A stretch of 64,000 nt of DNA from Aphis gossypii (Eukaryota; Arthropoda; Insecta; Hemiptera; Aphididae), in assembly GCF_020184175.1 (NCBI RefSeq), contig NC_065531.1, positions 21,163,213 through 21,227,212 of the forward strand, written 5' to 3'. The notes under the pieces were generated by a model. The model did not search any database, was not told where the DNA came from, and was given only the letters and a program-made list of their open reading frames with translations. The translations under genes and the position numbers were made by a program. Positions 1 to 11,310 of this stretch are shown piece after piece (position 1 is the first letter of the stretch; every line of letters begins with the position of its first letter).

Positions 1-1115
1 TTGAAATAATTATTGGATGATTTTTTTTTTACAAGCTGATTGGTATATAAATGCACATTTATAGATACATTTCAAATTTTTTATTATTTTGGTCAGTCAT
101 GTTATTTATTTATTTTTTTTTTTAATAGCAACACCTATTCTGAACACCATATTTGGATGTGTCTATTTGTTTAAAGTAATTTTGATGTTTCAATTATGGT
201 TTTAAATTCAAAATTGACTGAATAAAAGCCACTTGGATTTTAAAAAAGAGTACATATTTTTTACTATTCTTAAAAATGCATAAAACCATTTTAAGTTATT
301 TAGTATTAGTTACTTTTTAAATATTTTTACCTATTTATAACATAAAATAACATAATTTATCGTGAACGTCGCAGTCCGTTAACTGTCGCGAATATTCTCG
401 GAATCTACTCGTAAAATAACAGGATAAACTCTCACGCGTTGCAGCCAGTTTCGTTTGAAATTGGATTTTTTTCCCCGTATAACACGCATGAACAGTACTC
501 GGTAGTCTTCTTCGGGCAACAATAGAGTACACGTATTATGATATTATAATATAATGGAATAGACAGTTTTGCAGGTACTTGCTAGATAGGTTTAGATTTT
601 GTGTCTTTTGAAATTCGATAATAATTGTTTCTAAAGAATTTTTATAATTATATCTTAAATCTTTTTTTTTTACGTAGAGAAATTAAGAAATTAGACACCT
701 ACAGAAACTAAGTACTTATTTCTAAATTATTTATATTTAAGTTTTTTAATATAAATTATATTATTAAGTATATTATACTTAGGTACTTATAATTATAGCT
801 GATATAATTACATTCAATTCGTTTTTAAAACTTTATTTCTGTCGTCTGTTTTCTACTAGTGGGTGTTAACTTCATCCTGGTTGGAACTTAATTATGTTTT
901 TGTTCCTTTTACTAGAATAAAAAAAAAATCACTTCAAACAATCTATTAGTTCATTAATTTTATTTAAGAAAAATCGTCATACATCTTACTGTTGAAGTAA
1001 ACTTAAAAAAATTGTCTAAATATAACAATCTTGTGTCTTTAGTCATAAGTTTGCCATGATAATATGCACTTTCACGCGCTTTTAAAATAGCATATTTAAA
1101 ACTACATGTTGATGA

Positions 1116-1583
1116 ACCGTTGTAATATGGTATATGACGAAAAATGTCGACAAAATTATTAGTAATGGCAGAGAAAAAAATCAGAGGATATCATTGAAAA
1201 GCTGCTTGCGACAGTATTTCGAAATACGAGCAGTTAACACTATATGGACTTATTTATTTCTGTCCAAGTTACGATCACAGAAAGAAATGAAAATATTTCA
1301 AGGGGTTTTCCAGGACTGTTGGTAATCTAAAAAATCACCTTACTTAGGTGATGTAAGTCTACTAAGATCCGGACGAATGGCTATGACGAATCTCAAACGG
1401 ATCGGTTGTGTAGTTCAAGAGGACACTTATTGTTTCCATGCAAAAGGAAACACTCAGTTTTATTATACAGACATAGAAGATAAAATTTATGCATCTAATA
1501 TCTTGAATCTAGATACTTTTAAAGTACTTTACATATCTTTAATTTATAAGAATAATTCAATATTACGATATAGTAGTAGGTAA
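1116..1583 (+). pseudogene. unidentified reading frame broken by one stop
   Basis: One frame stays open from 1116 to 1583 except for a single TAA at 1323-1325. An ATG at 1134 starts the first part (63 codons). The second part has an ATG at 1377 (68 codons), and the 17 codons between them are also open. Amino-acid make-up is mixed rather than low-complexity, with charged residues throughout. No signal peptide, membrane segment or known motif is visible. It could be the remnant of a gene or transposon ORF, or chance in AT-rich DNA. I do not recognise it and infer no function. Confidence 0.18.
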
Positions 1584-3247
1584 AATACCAAACATAGTTG
1601 TAGTTATACTGTGATATTATGACATATTTACCGATCCGACACTCAATTCAATGTGAACGAAAAATAATGATTTGCTAGTCCGAGCATAGTCATTGAGTAA
1701 CGCAGAGGTCACTCTAACCTACAACCTGGTTATAGGATTATAACAAAAAAAAAAAAGGAAACAAATTACCAATTGGGTTTTTCGTGCGTATTTATACCAA
1801 ACATCGTGATATATTTTACAGTTATAGTACGTGGTATTAAAACATTATAATATCATAATAAATAATAACCACCGTTGTTATGGTTGTAAAAATAAGGTAA
1901 AATTCCTCGAAAAATAAAGTCCCAAATCAATTATTACGATACATTATATTTCTGTGCAAGGTTCAATTTTATATTTACAAATTACTAATAATATATTTAA
2001 TTGTTATTGCTAATAATTAAAAAAGCGACATTTCATTTACTAATGAATAAATAAATAACAAAATAAGAATTTTAACTAATTGCTAATCACACGGGATAAG
2101 CACCACTATTTCACTGTTTGAATTTTTTAAACCAATTGTGGCGGCATCTAATATGGCAACAGTACAACGCAGCTATAAATATTTATAATGCAATAAAATA
2201 GTTTAAAATTATTTTAGTCATCAAAAAAAAATTAATCACGGACAATACCATTTTTAAGTAGGTATATATTATAAATTATGATAATATATAGAATATTTGG
2301 CACAGAGTAAGTTAATTCTCATTTACAAAACATACTAATAATGTCGGTGAGAGAATTTTATCGATTGATTATTGCTCTTTTAATATCCAGTCGAGTAAAA
2401 TAAAAACAATACACATATAATACTACTACAACAATAGTACACTTTAATAATATATGCATAATACTATACCAAACATAATATATTGATCTGCAGTTCAGTC
2501 ATTATTTAAATGATGATGTTTTTTTTTTTTTTTTTTGGTACAATGTAATCAATATAAAAATTTTTAATTTTACACTTAAAATACTTATCTAGAGCTGACA
2601 AGAAAATGTGGCACATTAGTTAATTTTATATTCTTAGTGTATGTTTATGAGTTACAACTTACAACTGAAATATATGATACAATACGAAGATGCATTAATT
2701 AGAGGTATGATGTTATGCTAGGTAAAGTTCAGACGCCCCCGCTAATTTAAAACAGAAATATTTCATTTTCAAAGAATTTTTAGATACAAAAAGTTTTTAA
2801 AAAACTTGCTAACGCTCAACATTTGGTATACGTATCAAATCTTCAGGTTTTTTCGTTACAAGCTCGTCATATAATAATTCTTTATAAAAATAACATGAAT
2901 GTATTTTTAAATATTTAACATGGCTAATTTTCTGAAGACTGCTGCATAAAATAGGTAGTTTTATTATTTTGCCAGCTACTTTAATACTGTATTATATTAT
3001 CGTAATATTAATCAATTATCAAATAACACTTTAAATGTTTATAAAAAAAAAAAAAAACATATCATTATGTTTTCGATAAAACTATCAAAGAATAAAATTT
3101 CGTCATAGCCATCTATATTATGATCTACACTATATAGAGTGATATAAAAAAAATAATGAATAGTTAGATATTATATTATAGTCAGTATACTTAAAAATTT
3201 CTGAAACCAAATACTCTATTAATTATTTATAAAACAAAAAATGGGGT

Positions 3248-3502
3248 ATGAGCATGATGATTGATGAATCACTCTGTACAGAAATAATTATAATACACGA
3301 GTACAACAACACAAAACGTGTGCAAATTTTTTCACCCGATAATTTGCATTTCACGCGTTCATCCCACGTCGCTACCGATGTCATGACTTATAAGGCGGTG
3401 ACCTTTAATTTTTCCGCAAAACATAACCCGAATTGGCGCGACACGGTAGGATTACCTATAATAATGTGCTACTGTCGTTATATTGTCGTGTTAATGCGAT
3501 AA
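3248..3502 (+). CDS. small unidentified ORF, 84 codons
   Basis: ATG at 3248, stop at 3500-3502. The start is followed closely by further ATGs and the predicted protein has mixed composition with no evident signal peptide or membrane segment. It has no recognised domain. GC content is modestly higher than in the flanks from about 3300 to 3490. Nothing upstream looks like a promoter and no splice site is tied to it. Chance is the leading explanation. Confidence 0.08.
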   Translation: MSMMIDESLCTEIIIIHEYNNTKRVQIFSPDNLHFTRSSHVATDVMTYKAVTFNFSAKHNPNWRDTVGLPIIMCYCRYIVVLMR

Positions 3503-3782
3503 ATTTATTTTTGCCGTCTCGCCAATTTTTTTTTTTTTTTCCAATAATATAATATTATTATTTTATTGTTATATGTTATTCAGCCGTTATTGTTATACGT
3601 TGTTTCTTAGAAGATCCGATGTACGGCGAAATATGAAATCTGCCCCCGGCGCGGTGACCTACAAACCGGACAAAATTTAATCATGCGAATTTTCCGAGTG
3701 AGAATAACGACATGTGTTTCGAATGCATAAACATTCGGTCCACGTTCGTGGGTTATTTATACGTTGTTTTTGTTTTTCTCTT

Positions 3783-3800
3783 TTCTATCTGCTTTTTCAG
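3783..3800 (+). other. strong splice-acceptor-like site
   Basis: A long pyrimidine tract rich in T and C runs from about 3766 to 3798 and ends in CAG at 3798-3800, close to the ideal 3' splice site. All three frames downstream hit a stop within about 9 codons (stops by about 3827), so a following exon would be a terminal or noncoding one. An AATAAG-like word near 3823 could be a weak polyadenylation signal. Without transcript data this stays a site, not a gene. Confidence 0.25.
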
Positions 3801-4664
3801 CGGGTTCTAATCATTTTCCATAAATAAGAACTGGAAATAATAATAATAATATATGTCGTTTGCGTATTCCAAACAGGTCGGGAAATAGTCAAATCAATGC
3901 TCACCGTTTAGCTTCCTAAATAAATATGAAAATGTTGACTTTCGAATAGTGTAATAAGCAATTTCTGTTTCTACCGACCTCGAAACCACCGCGCACAACC
4001 GTAATATGTTACATATTGTAAGTAGGTACTTGGCAAGACCGCGTGAAATGAAAACAAACAAGGTTTTTTAAAATGTACGAATATGGATTTTTTTTTTTTT
4101 TTTAAACAATAATTTATGTTTTCCTGTGTCAATAAACACGCAAATCAACTTTCAATGACATCGTATCGTCTTTGTTATTCAAATAAAATTGTGCTACGCA
4201 ACAATTATAAAATATTGTATACTGCATCGTTTTGGTCACGGTAGGTTGTATTTTATTTGAAATCAAAAGATTTAAAATTTTATGCACAACCAATAAATAA
4301 TTAAAATAGGGTGACGATTTTACCTATACATAGGCCGATGAGTTATCCCGCAAATATAATATTATAATTTTATTATTGTTAAATAAATGTACAAAGCGAC
4401 CCAGGAGGATTCACTAATTGAGTAATTAGTATTTGTGAATTTTTTTTTTTACCGTCCCGTATTTTTTAATTATTCGTACTCTAGAATTAATAATTATATG
4501 CTGTAGATTTTGTTGTTGTTTTTTATTTTATTTTTTGTTGTTCTGAAAACATCTACGCATAAAACACACGATCAAGCCATTATGTAAACAGAATGAAAGC
4601 TTTCGTATAATAATAATAAAAATATATTTTATATGAATATTTTCATCTTTTTTTTTTCGGTCAG

Positions 4665-4673
4665 TTGTACCGG
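4665..4673 (+). other. candidate 9-nt microexon
   Basis: A T-rich tract at about 4641-4660 ends in a CAG acceptor at 4662-4664. Nine bases later a consensus donor GTGAGT begins at 4674, preceded by CGG. The intervening TTGTACCGG would keep frame (three codons). Both sites are individually strong, which is rare at this spacing. Alternatives are chance juxtaposition or a recursive-splicing-like site, although a classic ratchet point has no exon between acceptor and donor. Confidence 0.2.
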
Positions 4674-5212
4674 GTGAGTGCAATATATTATAACACAAGA
4701 CGTTTTGTAACATATTGCAAATTTAAAATTCAAAAATTGTAAAGCGTGTCTTAGTGTGTTGCTAACAAATTACGTACAACCTTAAAAATATTCACCGAGA
4801 TTCGCTCGATGGTTCTTTGAGCCTTCGAAAAAAAGTTATAAATTATTAAAAAAAAAATGTAATATAAAATCTCTGTACTATCAAAAATAAATAATAAAAT
4901 CTTAATATGGTACTTGATAGGTACAAGATAATTATTAGGTGTCTAATGTAAAGAACTAACACAATGTCTATTCAATCATTTATTGTTCTAAAAATATGCT
5001 ATTGGCACAAATAGTTGTATTTTCTATAGATACTTTTGAAAATAAAATTTTAAATTGTTCGTGATAAAAACAATAAAATTTTTAAACATTTACAAAATAA
5101 TATAATATGTTTAAATTATGTTTGTACAAAAATTAATTTTATTTGGTTATGTATATCATATAAGTATTAAGTACGATATATTGTAAATATTTGCGCATAT
5201 ATTATAATTTAT

Positions 5213-5310
5213 AAACTTTCTTTTACAGATACTGTGTTAGAATATTTAATTGTATTATGTGAACTTGTCAGGTCTTGCAAGAGTTTCTTTATTATCGTAG
5301 AAATAAATTA
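5213..5310 (+). other. splice acceptor with short open frame
   Basis: A pyrimidine-rich tract ends in TTTTACAG at 5228. The frame entered after two bases stays open for 27 codons before TAA near 5310. The other two frames close sooner. An AATAAA-like word overlaps the end of the open frame. It could be a terminal coding exon of an unknown plus-strand transcript. No partner exon was identified. Confidence 0.12.
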
Positions 5311-6059
5311 TTAAAAAAATACATGTATTGTGTGACTATATAACAATTTCGAATGCAATTATTAAAGTTTGACAGTTATCATTGTTTCTTCTTATTTTTT
5401 CACTGTGCTATGAATGACTTTTATTATCATTGGCGGGAAACGCTTAATAGCATATTATAATATATACATTTGTATCAGAAGTCAAGTAACATAAAATTCA
5501 TCAAATGCTTTACTCGGAAGTCTATATGCGATTACTTATTTTTGAATGATGGTAAAGAAACCTCTGTTCGGGTACCACTATAACTGCCCATTACTCATAG
5601 AGGAGCTGAACGATCGACGGATAGATATTATGCAATTTATCGATTGCTTAGATTCTAAATTGTCGATACCATACTGTATGAGCAAAGAGCACTTGCAAAC
5701 ACCAAAAACCGTATTGTTAAAATACAATATTTAGTGTGTAAATGTTATCATTCTAAACTCAAACAATGAAAATACAAAACAACTATCTTTAATCAGTTAA
5801 ATAGTATTTTAATCGGATATGTATAGCGGTTGCAAACTTTCTGTTCTTATTCGTTTTACGTGCTCGAATTTCGTACTTCTTAATTTTTTTTTTTTTTAAA
5901 TATTATAATATTATTATAGTCTCGAGACGGAATTATTATATCTGCTTGTTATTTCAATCAGTTTAATCCGTCGCTATTCATATATATTATTTATATTTAA
6001 AAAAAAAACCTATTTACGCAGGCCGTACAGCACGATTTTAAACAAACGAAAACGATTAT

Positions 6060-6660
6060 CTGCTCTTGGCATTTACGTTAGGTGGTTAGCACTCGAACTT
6101 TAGCCGTCATCGAACCCACCTAAACGTCATTACAGTCGTCGACCGTTTTCTCGTCTTGTGCATTTCACAAAACCCCAACGCCGCGCAGACTTGGGCGTAA
6201 ACACGCGTGCGATTTCGTAAACACACAATAATAATATACACATCCGTTGGAGATTTGTATTCGCCGCCGTCTCGTTTCGTTCGCACGACGCAAACGATTA
6301 TAAATTATGTTATATGAATTTCTTTCGCGCCGGCCGGGAAATCGCGTGTCTCGGCGGCCCACGCTCTCTCCCCGCGCCGCCGATCCAACCGGTCTGGCCG
6401 TATTATTATACCGCCGCGGCCACCGCTGACGATAAATCTTAAGTCTTCCCCGGACCGGAAGTCCCGGTCTGTGCCGATATCACACGCGAAACCGCTAAAT
6501 GTAATATGCGTACTTATATATCTGAAAAAAAAAAAAGTGTATATATTATTATAATATTATGCGCGTACAACGTTATTGCGAGTGTATTAAACACGGTCGC
6601 CGCCTACCCAATGTCGAGAGTGAGTATATACTCCGCTGCAGCCGTTGCACTGTGCAACGA
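6060..6660. promoter_or_regulatory. CpG-rich island, possible promoter or enhancer
   Basis: CpG dinucleotides and G+C rise sharply between about 6060 and 6660, strongest at 6320-6480. On the plus strand a short ATG (6611) reads three codons into GTGAGT at 6620-6625, a possible first coding exon and donor, although the base before the GT is A rather than the preferred G. On the minus strand a TATAATAA word sits at about 6403-6410 and a possible TAG/GTGGGT donor near 6118. Direction cannot be decided from sequence. No long ORF starts at an ATG here. Confidence 0.25.
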
Positions 6661-9650
6661 TTATAATATTATTCAAATCGTCGTGAAAATAAATTCGACG
6701 ATTGTATGAATTACGCGTAACCTAATCGATATGGGGTGAGCGATAATGCAGGAGTGTATACCGCGTTGTTCGTTTTTGTTTAAATAGAAAAGTTTTTTTT
6801 TCTGTCTTTCGAATAAATAGGTTTTTTTACATCGAATTTGTTTAAGAAAAATTCGGCGTAGTGTTTATTCGTTTTCTGTTGAAAAAAACTATATGAATTG
6901 TCAAAAACACGTTTAAAAGCATATTATTTTTGGACTATAATAATGTAGAGTTCTCCTTCGCCGTTTTTTCATTGCTTGTTGTGCAAAATCCGTTTTTCGG
7001 TGCTCATACATTATTACTATTATTATTATTATTGTTGTTGTTGTTCTCGTATCTTAGTTCTAAACACACAATAACGCATCAATAACCTATCGCATTTTCA
7101 CCTCACCTTTCGACGAGTACAACGTTTTATACAATATAAATATAGGAAGAGAAAAATCAACCCAACCCTCTTATAGTCTATTCAGCCGCATCGTTGATCA
7201 TCGCACAGCATTCTTATAACGATAAAAACAATCACTTTAAGCTGTACTATTTAGACCGATCGAAAACAGTACTCGCAGAATTCGCATGAAAGATTACACA
7301 AAAGTATTACAATATTGATAAATACGTAAATAATAATATTGAAAAGAATATGTTTCCCATGGTCGAATCGCAAATTATAAATACGAGAAGTTGTTGTGGC
7401 AGTTGTAGGTCGAAGAAAATAAATCCGTTATTATAAATAACGGTCGCCGATATGTTATAAACTCATCTCCGTATTGTAGTAGTCCGTTGAATATGTATAA
7501 TATACGTCATTATAATGAGAGGACTCCTTGTTCGAACAACCTAGTCGAATTTATTTTCTACCCGGTTTGGCCAACAAGTGACATTGGACCCTTATTTACA
7601 GACCTCAGTCTTTTGGTTTAAATATACTATCTACTTTTGTTTTTTTTTTTATTTTCTAAATAAACATAAGTACTCTATATAATGATACTTATTTGTTATT
7701 ACATCGATGACTTGAAAATCAGTGTCCCGTGCCGCAGTACGCAACGCAATTCTAAAAATCATCCTTACAACTGTGGGTTGTTTGCCCAGTTTTTTTCCTA
7801 GAGATCCAATAATTTCTTCTTGAGTTAGGTTTTTTTTTTCATCCGATACCTTTCTTTTGCTCGCTCAAGTATATTTTTGTATTTTGTCAGTTGACCCGCG
7901 TTGTTGATTTTTAAATGCCAGTCGGAACATTCGTTTTCATACTGTACCGCACGTTACGGTTGATAGGTATATATCAACGTTTCGATCAGTATTCCACCGG
8001 TATGTTAGCTAAAAATAACTAAAATACATCCGAAATGAGTTATTAACTAATCGAGTCCAAGCAATTTAATTAAAAAGGTTCAATACGAGACGAGTTTTTG
8101 TCGGACAAAATAAAAACTTTTTTTCTATCACGTAATAGGTTCAATGTTAAATGACGTAATTCCATATCCAATTTCAAAAAATAATAAAAACTTTTATAAT
8201 TATTTTGTATTCGCAGAAGAAAAAAACAACATACATATACCACAAATATGATTTTGTTTACATTGTATAAAGTCAGTAGGCGCTAACCAGTATATTCGAA
8301 CTACAGTATGAATTTTAATTATATAATAAAATTAAAAATCTTCTCGTGAACTAGACTATAAAAAAATAAAATTACACGTATATTGGATAATCCCAATCTT
8401 GTTTATCTTACTGCGATATAATTTACTTGTTTCCGAACGCTATTTGGACGATTACCAAAAAGAAAGTCTCTATTGCTAATGGTATTGTTTTATTATAACT
8501 GTCATTAACGGTTAATATTTTTAGATTGTTCCAATAGGTATCTTTGGAGTTACTTTTTATTTTTATTTTTATTGCATTTTTAACCATATTATAAATATTC
8601 TTTATGATACTTATTGTACACGGTAAGTTAATACGGTAATTAGTTCATAAAAAAAAAAAAAATAATAATAATAAGCAAAAATGACATTTTGTACAATGTC
8701 TGATTGTGTTTATATTAATTATAATTTATCGGTATCATCAAAATAATTTATCCGTATTGGGCTAATATATTATTTTTATATAAATTATTATGAAAATAAC
8801 TCAGTTTTTAATGATGTATATTATTTTTTCGAGTGATTCCATGTAAATAACGTCCTTGAGTAAATAGCAGGGAAATACGAAAAAAAAGTATTGCGTTCGT
8901 TAACAAAAAAAAAAACCCACAAAGTACGATAATAATAAAAATAATTTTTATCTGGTTTCCGGGCGTTTTTTATAGGCAATATAGGTACATTCCTGCGATA
9001 GTACGGTTTGGCAGTGTTATTGTATAATCGCGTTAGTACAATATTTTAACACTAAACAGACAATATTAAAACATTTTATTTTAATTTATTAATAAAACAT
9101 TTATCGAATTGTGTTTGATTTACATTTTTATATTTTCAATAAGAATTCTGTACTACTTTAGTTTTATGATTAAAAACAGTGCCCTTATTAAATCAATACC
9201 GAAAAATACTTTTGAATCGGTGAAGTTCTCGGGTAGTTCATAGTGTCGATTATTAAAGCGAGACACAATACAATGACTTATAGTACAAAAGTCAAGTAGT
9301 GTTCCACTTGTAGCGATTCGCGACTGACATTATGTATTGTTAACTTTTAAGCAAGTAGGTTCTCAATACGAAACCGATTGTTAATGTCGTTAGTGATTTA
9401 ACAATTTGAACGTTAAAAGGCAGATTCGTCATCATCATAACTATACACACACACGCACACGGCAACGCGAAATTAATTGAACGATATCGCTGATTATAAA
9501 ACTCAAGTAAAACTTTATTCTTTTTGTTCGTTTTACAGTAACAATAACGTTTGAGATTCTTTCGTTTTCGTCTTATAGTTGGCGTATTATCGTCTCGAAG
9601 GTATATACGACAAACAAAGGGAATTAAGTTTACCAAATTAATATACACAA
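6661..9650. other. AT-rich noncoding stretch
   Basis: Mostly AT-rich DNA with a compound TAT and TTG trinucleotide repeat at about 7018-7045. Acceptor-like sites with reasonable pyrimidine tracts end at about 7056 and 7601, and the second enters a frame open for 24 codons. A 102-codon minus-strand frame at 9340-9648 begins with GTG rather than ATG, so I did not call it. Nothing else stands out. Confidence 0.65.
7018..7045. repeat. compound TAT/TTG microsatellite
   Basis: About five TAT-type units run directly into about four TTG units with no interruption. This is simple-sequence DNA typical of the window and likely polymorphic in length. Confidence 0.85.
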
Positions 9651-10145
9651 TTATCGTAGTACCTATCCGTCAGTTCCGGATTGTTGATTCGAATCTGCCA
9701 CGGTTAATATGATTACCGCTCTCATACTTCATCGCAACAATACGGACACGCGTCTTACTCCACACGGATTGGACGACGTGGATTTGTCGAGTTAAATAAA
9801 TTAATTTCGGTATATTGTTATTGTTGCCGCCGCGTTCGTATTTCGAGGAGCCGTGCGCCGCGCTGTCAACGAGCTCGAGAGATTCAAAACTATTCGCCGA
9901 CACGCGACGTTCTCGTAACATATTATATCGTATTTTACCTGCAAATGCGCCGGAGAGCTATTTATCGCACTCGACTAAATAGTGAGACGTATAATATTAT
10001 AATATGTAGTGGTACACGCGCTGTACATGCGAACACCGACGATTTACGATGTCGCGGGCACGCGGGACGGTGGAAAACCCGACTGAAATGTTGGCTAACA
10101 ATCTCGACTCCGTTGTTGTGGATAGTTGTAAATTTAGATTTTTAA
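9650..10145. promoter_or_regulatory. CpG-rich island
   Basis: A roughly 500-bp patch with dense CpG in AT-rich flanks. The minus strand has TTTGCAG directly followed by GTAAAA at about 9941, which could be a combined acceptor/donor (ratchet-like) or a simple donor. Plus- and minus-strand frames of 66-83 codons exist, but they overlap and none has a recognisable product. Such islands may be promoters or unmethylated regulatory elements. That role is inferred from composition alone. Confidence 0.2.
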
Positions 10146-11126
10146 ACGTTTATTATTCCAGGAGATATTCTATACAACTATTCCGTACTAATATAATATT
10201 GTCTCTAATAATCTAACGAGGCCGCAGCAGTAACCAGACACGATTCTGTGCATTAAAAACTATATATAAAAAAAAATATATATATATGTTATTTTTTATA
10301 CGTTAGTCGTCTATATTTGAGAAAAAAAAGCCCCCCACAATAATATCGGTTTGAATCGTGTACTATGTTATTAATGTCATTACTTTATTCCAAAAAGTAG
10401 AATATTGTATTGTGCAGACGTGATGTGTATAGATAGATATTTATACGTATGACATCGATCAGTGCAATATGAGATTATGAGTTCATAGTTTTTATGGTAA
10501 AATATAAAAGAACGATTTGTTAGTACATAATTGTATTACTGATAATTAAAAAAACATTGTGCGTTGTTTAAGTACTGTATTTCGTTTTTTCGTTTTTGTT
10601 ATACAATGTCGTTTAACAACCATAAACAGTTTCATGATTAACCAACGGTTAAAATGTATAAAGATGATGAGTATACACGTCATGTTGTTAAAAATTCATG
10701 GTTTTTGTTAAATAAAATCACAATTAAGATTACATTTTTGTGTCTAGAGACGCGGTGGTCGATATAATACAACAATAATAATAATTACAAATACGTTGTA
10801 TAATCAGCATGTAGCCTTGACGAGTTCAATGAGAGATTATTTATCGAAACTTATCAATTTTTAATCAGCGAATCTTTCGACTTTACGTTAAAACGACACT
10901 TGTTGTTATGGTTAGGAAATAAGTCTCAAAAGCTCGTTCGTGCAAACACGCGTGTACGGAATCGATCAATATAATATTATACCAACGCAAGAAACTCGCG
11001 GTCTCGATAACGCGCGAGTAAACAGTTACAAACATAAAAATATTGTAAAATACCATCAATGCATGTTTTTTACTTTCTGCTCTTAAGTGTGTGCAGTGTC
11101 TAACGTGATTATTATTCCTGTTTCAG
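10146..11126. other. AT-rich spacer
   Basis: AT-rich with a run of A followed by TA units near 10265-10290 and no ORF worth calling. Scattered CpGs persist around 10935-11020. It ends in the pyrimidine tract of the acceptor at 11126. Confidence 0.6.
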
Positions 11127-11310
11127 ATTCCGTTTAATGAGATCCGAGGATGGACCTCGACCGGAGACTGAACAAAGAATACGTCGACGTATCAACGCAC
11201 GATCGTGTATACATAAATACAAATATTATTGCAATTCAATAATAATACGTCGGTGTTGTAAAAAGAAAAAAATGTTCGTTAATTATAAATAAACATTATT
11301 GTTCGAAATT
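11127..11310 (+). other. candidate 3' terminal exon
   Basis: A good pyrimidine tract (TTATTATTCCTGTTTCAG) ends at 11126 and composition becomes GC-richer immediately after. Phase 0 gives 14 codons then TGA at 11169-11171. The +1 phase stays open about 54 codons to a TAA near 11290, and its first 25 codons are rich in charged residues. An AATAAA signal lies at 11288-11293. Acceptor, composition change and polyadenylation word together fit the last exon of a plus-strand transcript. Upstream partner exons are not certain, although the 6611-6619 ATG/donor would match in phase. Confidence 0.27.

Larger units (their letters stand above)
1..6050. other. AT-rich noncoding stretch
   Basis: Low-complexity AT-rich DNA with many homopolymer A or T runs, for example the T run at about 2519-2536 and others near 4090, 4441 and 4651. 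A slightly GC-richer patch at 360-530 contains a 66-codon open minus-strand frame without an ATG start. An ATG-started 84-codon frame lies at 3248-3502 on the plus strand. Neither resembles a family I know, and frames of this length are expected by chance. Splice-like sites within the stretch are listed separately. Confidence 0.7.

Noticed and set aside
9340..9648. 102-codon minus-strand frame
   Set aside because: Begins at GTG, no ATG until the second half, no splice site or domain.
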